Shown here in pieces: positions 35,017 to 43,331 of a stretch of 64,000 nt of DNA. Position 1 is the stretch's first letter. Every line of letters begins with the position of its first letter. The stretch is from Methylorubrum aminovorans (GTDB taxonomy: Bacteria > Pseudomonadota > Alphaproteobacteria > Rhizobiales > Beijerinckiaceae). The notes under the pieces were generated by a model that was not told the origin of the DNA, did not search any database, and was given only the letters and a program-made list of their open reading frames with translations. The stretch spans positions 56,057-120,056 of the forward strand of contig NZ_BPRC01000013.1 in assembly GCF_022179725.1 (NCBI RefSeq), in the 5' to 3' direction. The position numbers were made by a program, and so were the translations under genes.

Positions 35017-35841
35017 ATGCCGGTCTTGAGCCTGCGCATCCTCGGTTGCGGCTCGTCCGGTGGCGTGCCGCGGGTCGGCTACGGCTGGGGCGCCTGCGAT
35101 CCGACCGATCCGCGCAACCGCCGCCGCCGCTGCTCGCTGCTGGTCGAGCGGCGACCAGGAGACGGGCAAGAAAACGAAGGGGAGGGGGCCACCACGGTGC
35201 TGGTCGACACCTCGCCAGACCTGCGCGAGCAGCTCATCGATGCCGGCGTCACCCGCCTCGACGCCCTGCTCTACACCCATGCGCATGCCGACCACACTCA
35301 CGGCATCGACGACGTCCGGCCTCTCGTCATCCACATGCACCGGCGCATCCCGGTCCATGCCGATCCCCTCACCCGCGCGATGCTGATCAAGCGCTTCGGC
35401 TACGCCTTCGAGACGCCGCCGGGCAGCCTCTACCCGCCGATCCTCGACCTGCACGAGATGCAGGCGGGCGAGCGCCTCGCCATCGACGGCGCGGGTGGGC
35501 CGATCGAGGCGGAGGCCTTCCGCATGGAGCACGGCAACGAGATCGCCCACGGCTTCCGCTTCGGCCCCGCCGCCTACGCGCCGGACGTCAGCGTGATGCC
35601 CGAGGCGGCCAAGGCGCGCCTGCACGATCTCGACCTGCTCATCATCGATGCCCTGCGCGAGACCCCTCACCCGTCGCACTACTCGGTCTCGGATGCACTG
35701 GCGCTGATCGAGGAGGTGGCCCCGCGCCGGGCCATCCTGACCAACCTCCACACCGATCTCGACTACGCGACCTTGGCGAGGAAGCTGCCGGCGAACGTGG
35801 TGCCGGCCCATGACGGGCTGAGCGCGACCGTCGATCTCTGA
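35017..35841 (+). CDS. MBL-fold hydrolase (PhnP-like)
   Basis: A 274-residue metallo-beta-lactamase-fold protein with THAHADHTHG (87-96), the start LGCGSSGGVPRVG typical of PhnP/RNase Z-like phosphodiesterases, and later ligands in RMEHGN and NLHTDLDY. Likely a cyclic phosphodiesterase. A charged insert RRPGDGQENEGEG (45-57) interrupts a conserved strand region. GAGGGGGGAGGG precedes the ATG. It is linked to tatD by 16 bp. Confidence 0.8.
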   Translation: MPVLSLRILGCGSSGGVPRVGYGWGACDPTDPRNRRRRCSLLVERRPGDGQENEGEGATTVLVDTSPDLREQLIDAGVTRLDALLYTHAHADHTHGIDDVRPLVIHMHRRIPVHADPLTRAMLIKRFGYAFETPPGSLYPPILDLHEMQAGERLAIDGAGGPIEAEAFRMEHGNEIAHGFRFGPAAYAPDVSVMPEAAKARLHDLDLLIIDALRETPHPSHYSVSDALALIEEVAPRRAILTNLHTDLDYATLARKLPANVVPAHDGLSATVDL

Positions 35842-35845
35842 GGGA

Positions 35846-36238
35846 TCAGGCGCGAACGCCGCGCATCTCGGGCCGGAAGAACAGGCCGGCCTTGAGGCTG
35901 TCGCCGATGCGATGCGCCCGCTCGACGATCTCCGCCGCGATTGCCGGCTCGAAGACCTCTCGCGCCGTTTCCTCGAACAGGCCAAGCCAGCGCGCGAAAT
36001 GGGCCGGCGCAATCCCTTCGATACCGAGATGGCGGCCGAACGGGTTGCCCTTGTAGCGGCCGGTCTTCAGCAGCACCGAGGACCAGAAATCGCGGATCGT
36101 GGCGAGGTGGCGCGGCCAGGCCTCGTCCGGAATTCTTTCCGCGAAGACGGGCCCGATCAGGGAATCGCGGCGCACCCGGGCGTAGAAGGCGTCGAGGAAG
36201 GCGGCGAGCGTCGCCTCGGTCAGTTCGGTCTGCTTCAT
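35846..36238 (-). CDS. Group III truncated hemoglobin
   Basis: A 130-residue globin. FYARVRRDSLIGPVF, WSSVLLKTGRYKGNPFGRHL and the proximal His in IAPAHFARWL fit group III (trHbP) globins. Role uncertain: oxygen/NO chemistry or peroxide handling. The start ATG at 36238 is set at MKQTELTEATLAAF; upstream residues on the same frame are not globin. It is convergent with the MBL gene (4-bp gap). Confidence 0.85.
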   Translation of the reverse strand: MKQTELTEATLAAFLDAFYARVRRDSLIGPVFAERIPDEAWPRHLATIRDFWSSVLLKTGRYKGNPFGRHLGIEGIAPAHFARWLGLFEETAREVFEPAIAAEIVERAHRIGDSLKAGLFFRPEMRGVRA

Positions 36239-36309
36239 GGGACGGACCGGCAAGGCGGGGAGGGGGCTTTCCAAGCGAAACGACATCCCTGCCCCGGTCG
36301 GTTCCGGGG

Positions 36310-37125
36310 TCAGTTCCGGGCGAGCGAGGGCTGGATCAGGCCGGCGCCGACGAGGATCTGGGCCGCGGCCGCCTTGGCGAGTTGGCGATACCCGGCATCG
36401 GTCATGTGCAGGCCGTCGGGGCCGATCATCTGGGCCGGGGTCATCAGCCCGTGCGTGACCCAGGACTGCATCAGGGCGCGGCGGCGGATCATCGGCACGC
36501 CGAGTTCGGCAGCGAGCGCGTGAAGCGCCTCGCCGTAGCGCTCGGCGCCTTCCACGCCCGTGAGCTTCTGGCACCATTGCTGGTCCATCAGCACCACGTC
36601 GGCACCCGTCGCCCGGATCGCCAGGATGCCCGCACGGGTCAGTTGGACGAAGCGCTCCAGCGGCACCCCGGCGAGCGGATCATTGCTGCCGGTCTGCCAG
36701 ACCACGAGATCCGGACGCTCGGCCAGCACGTCGCGCTCCAGGCGCCGCGCCATCGCCTCGGAGGTGTCGCCGCCCTTGCCGCGGTTGATCACGGTGATCG
36801 AACGCGGGCTCGACGCGCCGATCTGGAGGCGCTCCTCGAGGTCGCGCTCCAGCAGGGCAGGGTAGGCCATGGCCGGCGACGAGGCGCCCGCCCCTTCCGT
36901 CGAGGAGGAGCCGAAGGCCACGATCCGCACCTCGCCGTCCCGTCCGAGCAGGGAGGCGAGCCGGACGAGCTTCGTCGGCAGGCGCTCAGAGGAGGCCGGC
37001 TTCTGCGAGGCGGCGACCGAAGCCGAGATCGGCGGCGCATCGGGCTGCGCGCAGGCGCCGGACAGGCCGAACGGGCCGGCGAGGGCGGTGGCGAGGATCA
37101 GTCCAGGAAGCGTGCGGAACGACAT
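36310..37125 (-). CDS. Secreted SGNH/GDSL hydrolase
   Basis: A 271-residue protein with a Sec signal (MSFRTLPGLILATALAGPFG, cut near ACA-Q). Catalytic blocks: AFGSSSTEGAG (Ser), NRGKGGDTSE (Gly), QTGSNDPLAG (Asn) and DGLHMTDAGY (Asp/His). It probably removes acyl groups from an extracytoplasmic glycan or lipid. The start is at the signal peptide; the frame is open further upstream but reads no signal. Confidence 0.8.
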   Translation of the reverse strand: MSFRTLPGLILATALAGPFGLSGACAQPDAPPISASVAASQKPASSERLPTKLVRLASLLGRDGEVRIVAFGSSSTEGAGASSPAMAYPALLERDLEERLQIGASSPRSITVINRGKGGDTSEAMARRLERDVLAERPDLVVWQTGSNDPLAGVPLERFVQLTRAGILAIRATGADVVLMDQQWCQKLTGVEGAERYGEALHALAAELGVPMIRRRALMQSWVTHGLMTPAQMIGPDGLHMTDAGYRQLAKAAAAQILVGAGLIQPSLARN

Positions 37126-37572
37126 GGCGAGGTGTCTGACAGCCGGTTCTGTTTCCCGATCGTCTCGCTGTTGCCCGACGATTGTGACGATTGCGAGGGA
37201 TCCCCTCCGCGTTCCGCGACAGAGAGCCCAGCCTATTCGGCGCGCGGCTGGTCCCGCGCCGCGGCCACTCAACCGGATCGGCAGCCAGGGGCGGAAAACC
37301 GAAAAATCCCTGGCATTTATGGTTAATGAATACCGAAAAGGCGGCCTACACGCGCCCTCAGGTTCCATAATATATCTTATGCGAACAGCTTGGATGCAGC
37401 TGGAGCAGGCTTGTCGGGCGACCGGATCGCCGGACGGTCGGCAGCGGCTCAATCGTTTCGCGGACGCTCACGACGGCGCGGAGCCAAACCCGAAGCGATC
37501 GACCGGAAACGGTATGACGTCACACGCCACGGAGGCGCCCTGCCCCGGCCGGCACCGCCCGACGCAGTCCCG
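37126..37572. other. Gene-free stretch
   Basis: 447 bases with no supported gene. An AT-rich patch at 37300-37390 (TTATGGTTAATGAATACC and CCATAATATATCTTATG) is the likely promoter zone of the SGNH gene. Nothing else recognised. Confidence 0.5.
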
Positions 37573-38595
37573 TCAGGCCGCAGCGGGCGCAGGTCCGGTG
37601 GCGAAGACGAGACGGACGACCGTGCCGCCCTCGTTGGCGTAGGACAGCGTGCCGTCGAGCTGCGCGGCCAACCCCTGGACGATCCGGAAGCCGAGGCTGC
37701 GGCTCGCCGCCGGGTCGAAGCTCGCGGGAATGCCCGGCCCGTCGTCGGCGATGCTGAGGGCCGCCTGTCCCCCGTCGAGAGTTTCGAGCCGGATGGTGAT
37801 GGTGCCGCGCCCGCTCCCCTGAAAGGCGTGCTTCAGGGCATTCGTCACCACTTCCACCACGAGCAGCGACAGGGTGGTGAGGCGGGCGAGGTCGAGGCGC
37901 ACCGGCGGCACGTCGACGAGGCAGACGATGTTGCGCGCGCCCGTGGCGCCGAGCAGGTCGGCGCAGAGCTCCTGGAAGTACGGGCCCACGGGCTGGTCGG
38001 CCAGGGCGGGGTCGTAGAGGCGGCGATGGATGCGCGCGATCGTCTCCAGCCGGGTCTGCGCCTCGTCGAAGACGCCGACGGCTTCCTGCGGGTTCTCGAC
38101 GACCTTGCGCCGCTGCAGGGCGAGAAGGGCCGCCACGAACTGCATGTTGTTGGCGACCCGGTGCTGCAGCTCCTGGAACATGGTGCGCTGCTGCTCGTAG
38201 AGCTGCGCGCTGACCGCCCGCTCCGCGCTCAGACGATCGCCCGCGACGCGCATCAGGTGGATGAGGGCGATGTCGACGGCGACGATGAAGGCATAGAAGC
38301 CGAGCGCCAGCCCCGTCTGCGCATCAAGTAGGAAGGTGCCGGCCTCGCCGATGAAGAAGTACCACGCGGCGAGCCCCGAGAGCACCGCGCAGACGATCCC
38401 CGGCCGCAGGCCGAAGAAGAACGTCGTCAGGATCACCGCCGGGAAGAAGGTCAGGAACGGGAAGCCCGGCGGCAGCACGTCGTCCAGGGCATGGCGCAGG
38501 GCGACCGCGACCCCCGTCGCCCCCAGGGCGGCGGCGTCGCCGAGCCACGAGGGCGCGGGCGGCCGTCCAGCGGCTGGGGCGAGGGGGGACGACAT
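37573..38595 (-). CDS. DUF4118 sensor histidine kinase (HisKA_2/HWE type)
   Basis: A 340-residue kinase. The N-terminal DUF4118 membrane domain has about four helices (PFLTFFPAVILTTFFFGLRP, CAVLSGLAAWYFFI), then a helix with LQHRVANNMQFVAALLALQ (phospho-His), and an HATPase with VVTNALKHAF and DDGPGIP. The H-box HRVxNNM is the HisKA_2 form common in Rhizobiales. No receiver gene adjoins, so it is an orphan kinase, perhaps feeding PhyR-type general stress control as some HWE kinases do (inference). Confidence 0.8.
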   Translation of the reverse strand: MSSPLAPAAGRPPAPSWLGDAAALGATGVAVALRHALDDVLPPGFPFLTFFPAVILTTFFFGLRPGIVCAVLSGLAAWYFFIGEAGTFLLDAQTGLALGFYAFIVAVDIALIHLMRVAGDRLSAERAVSAQLYEQQRTMFQELQHRVANNMQFVAALLALQRRKVVENPQEAVGVFDEAQTRLETIARIHRRLYDPALADQPVGPYFQELCADLLGATGARNIVCLVDVPPVRLDLARLTTLSLLVVEVVTNALKHAFQGSGRGTITIRLETLDGGQAALSIADDGPGIPASFDPAASRSLGFRIVQGLAAQLDGTLSYANEGGTVVRLVFATGPAPAAA

Positions 38596-38839
38596 TGCGA
38601 TGGGAAAGATCCACGACGGTGATTCGAAGGAACTCTAACGGGTTTTGAGGCCCATTCTGTGTCCCGGTCACCGCGGTGCCGGTTTTTCGGTGCCGGTTTC
38701 TCCCGCCCGTCCTTCGATCGGCCGGGGATGACATCGCTTCCGGTCGCCTCCTTCGGTCCCGCCTCCCCTGTCACCAGCCCCGCGCGGGACGGGGCCGCGC
38801 CCTCCCCTTCCCCGAGACCGTCGCTGACTTTGCCCGCCT

Positions 38840-39814
38840 TCAGCCGGTCCTGGCCCGCGCCGCGCGCCGCCCGGCGATCTCGGCGATGAGGATGCCGCCG
38901 AGCACGAGGAGGAGCGCCAGCGTCTCGGCCCCGCCGAAGGGCTCGCCCGCCAGAAGCACGGCGAGCCCCGCGCCGAAGACCGGCACGAGGTTCACGAACA
39001 GCCCGGCCCGGTTCGGGCCGATCAGTTCGACGCCGCGGATGAAGGAGAGCTGCGCCAGCAGCGAGGGACCGAGCGCGACGAAGGCGACGATGGCCCAGGC
39101 CGTCGCGGTGGTGGGCCAGATCGCGCGGCCGAGCGCCCATTCCGCGGCCAGCGGCGGCAGCGAGGTGAGGAAGGCGGCGAGCGCCAGCGCGGTGAAGAAG
39201 GCGAGGCCCGACACCGGAGGCCGCCCGGCCAGCGCCACGGTGTAGCCGGCATAGACGAGGCTTGCCGCGAGCATCAGCCCGTCGCCGCGATTGAGGCCGA
39301 GATGGGCCAGCACCGCGAGATCGCCGTGGGTGGTCGCCACCGCGACGCCCACCAGGGTGACGGCGGCGCCCAACACCTGCCCGGCCCGCACAGGCACGCG
39401 GCGCACGGCGAAGTTCAGCGCCATGACGAAGACGGGAACCGCCCCCTGGATCAGCGCGACGTTGACGGCGGTGGTGTAGGTGCCGGCGGCGTAGAACAGG
39501 CTCGCGAAGATGGTGAAGCCAAAGGCCCCCATCAGGAACAGGTAGGGCCAGCGCTGCATCAGCCGGTCACGGTCCGCCAGGATGGCGCGGCGCGCCACCA
39601 CCGCCAGCACCGCGAAGGCGAAGGCCCAGCGCAGGGTGGTGAGCACCTGCGGCGAGACCTCGCCGACCGCCCACTTGCCGGCCACCGTGTTGCCCGCCCA
39701 GAGCAGGGTGGTCAGTGTCAGGATCGGGTAGGCCGCGGCGGAGGCGCGGGCGCCGGGAGTGCCTTGGGTCACGCAGGAAATCCGTGCTCGGGGCTCGTAC
39801 CGGTCCGATGCCAT
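38840..39814 (-). CDS. DMT superfamily (EamA) transporter
   Basis: A 324-residue protein with ten predicted helices in two EamA halves: LLWAGNTVAGKWAVGEVSPQ opens the first, LVYAGYTVALAG and NRAGLFVNLVPVFGAGLAVLL mark the second. Likely exports a metabolite or amino acid. The N-terminal 25 residues are polar and may be an over-long start; GTG at 39769 is an alternative. Substrate unknown. Confidence 0.8.
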   Translation of the reverse strand: MASDRYEPRARISCVTQGTPGARASAAAYPILTLTTLLWAGNTVAGKWAVGEVSPQVLTTLRWAFAFAVLAVVARRAILADRDRLMQRWPYLFLMGAFGFTIFASLFYAAGTYTTAVNVALIQGAVPVFVMALNFAVRRVPVRAGQVLGAAVTLVGVAVATTHGDLAVLAHLGLNRGDGLMLAASLVYAGYTVALAGRPPVSGLAFFTALALAAFLTSLPPLAAEWALGRAIWPTTATAWAIVAFVALGPSLLAQLSFIRGVELIGPNRAGLFVNLVPVFGAGLAVLLAGEPFGGAETLALLLVLGGILIAEIAGRRAARARTG

Positions 39815-39913
39815 GCCGCGCAGGTCGCGGAATAGCCAGGGGAGGGCACGGCAGCCATTCGGCGGAGGGATCCCCCCTCCCCGCCGTCGGGTTCACCCTG
39901 AGGGTTGCTGCGC

Positions 39914-40057
39914 GAAGCCGCTTGAGCGGCTTCGCGGCGCGAGCCTCGGCTTTTGGCCGAGGCGTCGAGCAGAGCGAAAGCCTGAGCCCGCGGAGGCGGG
40001 CACCGGTGACTGAGGCCAGCAAAAAACCGGTGCGATCGCTTCAAGCGATCACACCGG
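39914..40057. repeat. Three consecutive hairpins before selO
   Basis: GAAGCCGCT/AGCGGCTTC (39914-39933), GCCTCGGC/GCCGAGGC (39943-39963) and CCGGTG..GATCGCTT/AAGCGATC..CACCGG (40027-40057). The last lies within the open selO frame. They could terminate transcription or hide the selO ribosome site. Confidence 0.65.
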
Positions 40058-41568
40058 GTTCACCCTTTCGTCGGCTTGACGTTCCTCCTCGCCTGCCCGA
40101 CTCCTCCCGCCGCACCGGAGCCGAACCCCTGTCCGATTTCAGACCCTCGCGCCGCCACGCCGATCTCGGACCCGACTTCTTCGACGTCGTGGCGCCCGCC
40201 GATTTCCCCTCGGCGATCCTGCGCTACCGCAATCAGGCCTGGGCGCGCCGCGTCGGGCTCGATGACCTGTCGGACGAGGCCTGGATCGCGCATTTCGCGC
40301 GGTTCACCCCCCTTCCCGGCTCGTTCGAGCAGCCGCTGGCCCTGCGCTATCACGGCCACCAGTTCCGCTCCTACAATCCGGATCTCGGCGACGGGCGCGG
40401 CTTCCTGTTCGCGCAACTCCACGATCGGCGCGATCGCCGGCTGCTCGATCTCGGCACCAAGGGCAGCGGCACGACGCCCTGGTCGCGCGGGGCGGACGGG
40501 CGGCTCACCCTGAAGGGCGGCGTGCGCGAGGTGCTCGCCACCGCCATGCTGGAGGCGCTCGGCGTCGAGACCTCGAAATCGTTCAGCCTGATCGAGACCG
40601 GCGAGGCGCTGGAGCGGGGCGACGAGCCCTCCCCGGCGCGATCGGCGGTGCTGGTGCGGCTGTCGCACTCACACCTGCGCATCGGCACCTTCCAACGCTT
40701 CCTGTTTCTCGAACAGCCGGAGGCCATCGGCCGCCTCGTCGATCACGTCGTCGAGACCTACTATCCCGCCATCCAGGAGGCCGAGCCGGCCGAGCGCGCG
40801 GCCCAGTTCTTCGAGGCGATGGTCGCGCGGGTGGCGCGGATGGGCGCGCAGTGGATGGCCGCGGGCTTCGTCCACGGGGTGCTCAACACCGACAACATCA
40901 ACGTCACCGGCGAGAGCTTCGATTACGGCCCCTGGCGCTTCGCGCCCGCGCACGATCCGGCTTTTACCGCCGCCTATTTCGACGAGTGGGGCCTCTACAG
41001 CTTCGGTCGCCAGCCCGAGGCCCTGTTCTGGAACCTGAGCCGGCTGGCCGATTGCCTGCTCGGCCTCGTGCCGAAGGAGCGGCTGGAGGCGGGCCTCAAG
41101 AGCTTCGGCCCAGCGCTTCAGGATGCGTTCGCCGAGGCGATCCTGGCCCGGCTCGGGGTGACGCCCGCGCAGGGAGAGGGCGAGGGGGCGGTCCACCGGC
41201 TGGTCGGCGCGTTCTGGGCCTTTCTCGAGACCAGCCGCGCCCCGTTCGAGCAGGTCTTCTTCGACTGGCGCGGCGGCTTGGCGAGCGAGCCCCGCGCCGC
41301 CCGAAGCCCGGCGGGCGAGCACTATGCCGGCGACGCCTTCCGCCCGGTCCATGCCGCGTTCCAGGCGATGCGCCCCGCCGCCGGGGCCAACCTCGAGCAC
41401 CCCTACTTCGCCCGCGAAAAACCCTGCACGATGCTGATCGACGAGGTCGAGGCGCTCTGGGCGCCGATCGCGGAGGCCGACGACTGGTCGGCGTTCCACG
41501 CCAAGCTGGCCGCGATCGAGACCATGGCCGAGGCCACCGGCACGCGCCCCCTCCCCCCGGAGGCTTGA
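40006..41568 (+). CDS. selO: Protein adenylyltransferase SelO (YdiU)
   Basis: About 520 residues of the SelO pseudokinase-fold family, which AMPylates proteins under redox stress. Marks: YHGHQF, LGTKGSGTTPWSRGADGR, LKGGVREVLATAML, RIGTFQRF, and HGVLNTDNINVTGESFDYGP with the metal-binding DN and D. The start is unclear: GTG 40006 and 40030 are the only in-frame standard starts before the conserved region, and both lie in or before a hairpin; a CTG near 40126 with GGAG upstream is possible. It leads a four-gene unit (6-bp gap to the next gene). Confidence 0.85.
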   Translation: MTEASKKPVRSLQAITPGSPFRRLDVPPRLPDSSRRTGAEPLSDFRPSRRHADLGPDFFDVVAPADFPSAILRYRNQAWARRVGLDDLSDEAWIAHFARFTPLPGSFEQPLALRYHGHQFRSYNPDLGDGRGFLFAQLHDRRDRRLLDLGTKGSGTTPWSRGADGRLTLKGGVREVLATAMLEALGVETSKSFSLIETGEALERGDEPSPARSAVLVRLSHSHLRIGTFQRFLFLEQPEAIGRLVDHVVETYYPAIQEAEPAERAAQFFEAMVARVARMGAQWMAAGFVHGVLNTDNINVTGESFDYGPWRFAPAHDPAFTAAYFDEWGLYSFGRQPEALFWNLSRLADCLLGLVPKERLEAGLKSFGPALQDAFAEAILARLGVTPAQGEGEGAVHRLVGAFWAFLETSRAPFEQVFFDWRGGLASEPRAARSPAGEHYAGDAFRPVHAAFQAMRPAAGANLEHPYFAREKPCTMLIDEVEALWAPIAEADDWSAFHAKLAAIETMAEATGTRPLPPEA

Positions 41569-41574
41569 GACGCG

Positions 41575-42399
41575 ATGGGACAGCGCTTCGTTCTGCGGGG
41601 CCGCACCGCCCTCGTCACGGGGGCGGCGAGTGGGATCGGCGCGGCTCTGAGCCTCGCGCTGGCCGAGCGCGGCTGCGCCCTGGCGCTCGCCGACCGGGAC
41701 GCGGAGGGTTTGGCCCGGACGGCGCAGTCCGCCCGCGCCGCCGGTGTCGCGGTCAGTGAACACGTGCTCGACCTGACCGACCGCGCGGCGCTGCTGGCCC
41801 TGCCGGAGGCGGTCCGGGCCCGTCACGGCGGGCTGCAGCTTCTCATCAACAATGCCGGGGTGGCGCTGGGCGGGCGGTTCGAGGAGACCGACCCGGCCGA
41901 TATCGACTGGCTGATGGAGGTGAACCTGCACGCGGTGATGCGGCTGACCCATGCCTGCCTGCCGCTGCTGCGGGCCGCACCCCAGGCGCAGATCGTCAAC
42001 CTGTCGAGCCTGTTCGGCATCATCGCGCCGGCGGGGCAGGCGGCCTACGCGGCGAGCAAGTTCGCCGTGCGCGGCTTCACCGAGGCCCTGCGCCACGAAT
42101 GCGAGGGGACCGGGCTCGGCGTCACCCTGGTGCATCCGGGCGGCGTCGCCACCGCCATCGCCCGCAACGCCCGCAGGCCCCGCGCCCTGGATCCGGGCGA
42201 GGCCGCCGCCGGACTGGCCGCCTTCGAGCGCCTGCTGACCCTGCGCCCGGAGACGGCGGCGGCGGCGATCCTGCGCGGGATCGAGACGCGGGCGCCCCGC
42301 GTGGTGATCGGTTCCGATGCCCGCCGCGCCGTCCTGATCCAGCGCCTGATGCCGGTGCGCTACTGGTCGCTGATCCGCCGCGCCCTCCGAGACACGTGA
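41575..42399 (+). CDS. SDR family oxidoreductase
   Basis: A 274-residue classical SDR with TGAASGIG, NNAG, Ser in VNLSSLFG and YAASK. The C-terminal part (RRAVLIQRLMPVRYWSLI) resembles SadH-type enzymes that sit beside flavin monooxygenases. Likely alcohol/ketone interconversion. It is six bases behind selO and 17 bases before the esterase gene. Confidence 0.85.
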   Translation: MGQRFVLRGRTALVTGAASGIGAALSLALAERGCALALADRDAEGLARTAQSARAAGVAVSEHVLDLTDRAALLALPEAVRARHGGLQLLINNAGVALGGRFEETDPADIDWLMEVNLHAVMRLTHACLPLLRAAPQAQIVNLSSLFGIIAPAGQAAYAASKFAVRGFTEALRHECEGTGLGVTLVHPGGVATAIARNARRPRALDPGEAAAGLAAFERLLTLRPETAAAAILRGIETRAPRVVIGSDARRAVLIQRLMPVRYWSLIRRALRDT

Positions 42400-42416
42400 T
42401 TGCGAGACGAACGACC

Positions 42417-43331
42417 ATGGCGAGCCTGCGCGCCCACCTCTACGATCTCGCCATCCGCCTCGCGGTGAAGCGGCGGCTCGGCCGGACCCTCGACATCTAC
42501 GCGATCCGCCGCGCCTTCGAGGGCGCCCGATTCCCGACGCCTGCCGGCGTCGCCTTCACCCCCGGCACGGTCGGCGGCGTGCCCGGCGAGTGGGCGCAGG
42601 TGGAAGGAACCAGCGGCGAGCGCCCCACCCTGCTCTATCTCCACGGCGGCGGCTTCATCGCCTGCTCGGCGCAAGTCTACCGTCCGGTCACCGGGCATTT
42701 CGCCAGGGCCGGCTTCCGGGTGTTCACGCCGGATTACCGGTTGGCGCCGGAGCACCCCTTCCCCGCCGCCGTCGAGGATTGCGCGGCCGTCTGGGCCGCG
42801 CTCGCGCCGGCTGGGCCGGCAGTCGTGGCCGGAGATTCCGCGGGCGGCACCCTGGCACTCACGACGATCATCGAGGCGCGCCGCCTCGGCCTGACCCCGC
42901 CCTCGGCCGCCGCCCTGTTCTCGCCGGCCACCGACCTGATCGGCCGCAGCGCCTCGTTCCGCACGAATGGGCGGCGCGACGCGATGTTCCGCCCGGAATC
43001 GCTGATGCGGCTCGTGCCGGCCTACCTCGCCGGAGCCGATCCCGCCGACCCGCGCGCCTCACCGATCCAGGCCGACTTTTCCGGCTTCCCGCCGCTCCTG
43101 ATCCATGTCGGCGCCCGCGAGATCCTGCGCGATGATTCCGTGCGGCTGACCGAGAAGGCTAGGGCCGCCGGCGTACCGGTCGAACTCACCGTCTTCCCCG
43201 TGGTGGCGCATGCCTGGCAGCTCGCCGAGAGCTTCCTGCCCGAGGCGCGCCGCTCCCTCGACGGGGCGGCAGCATTCCTGCACCGTGCCCTCCGGGCGGA
43301 CGCCCAGTCCGAGACGGGGTCCGCCGCGTGA
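42417..43331 (+). CDS. Alpha/beta hydrolase (HSL family esterase)
   Basis: A 304-residue esterase with the oxyanion motif HGGGF, nucleophile GDSAGG and a C-terminal His in VVAHAWQ. DYRLAPEHPFPAAVED is the HSL signature. It could hydrolyse the ester made by the downstream Baeyer-Villiger enzyme. Its stop overlaps the next start (GTGA). Confidence 0.85.
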   Translation: MASLRAHLYDLAIRLAVKRRLGRTLDIYAIRRAFEGARFPTPAGVAFTPGTVGGVPGEWAQVEGTSGERPTLLYLHGGGFIACSAQVYRPVTGHFARAGFRVFTPDYRLAPEHPFPAAVEDCAAVWAALAPAGPAVVAGDSAGGTLALTTIIEARRLGLTPPSAAALFSPATDLIGRSASFRTNGRRDAMFRPESLMRLVPAYLAGADPADPRASPIQADFSGFPPLLIHVGAREILRDDSVRLTEKARAAGVPVELTVFPVVAHAWQLAESFLPEARRSLDGAAAFLHRALRADAQSETGSAA

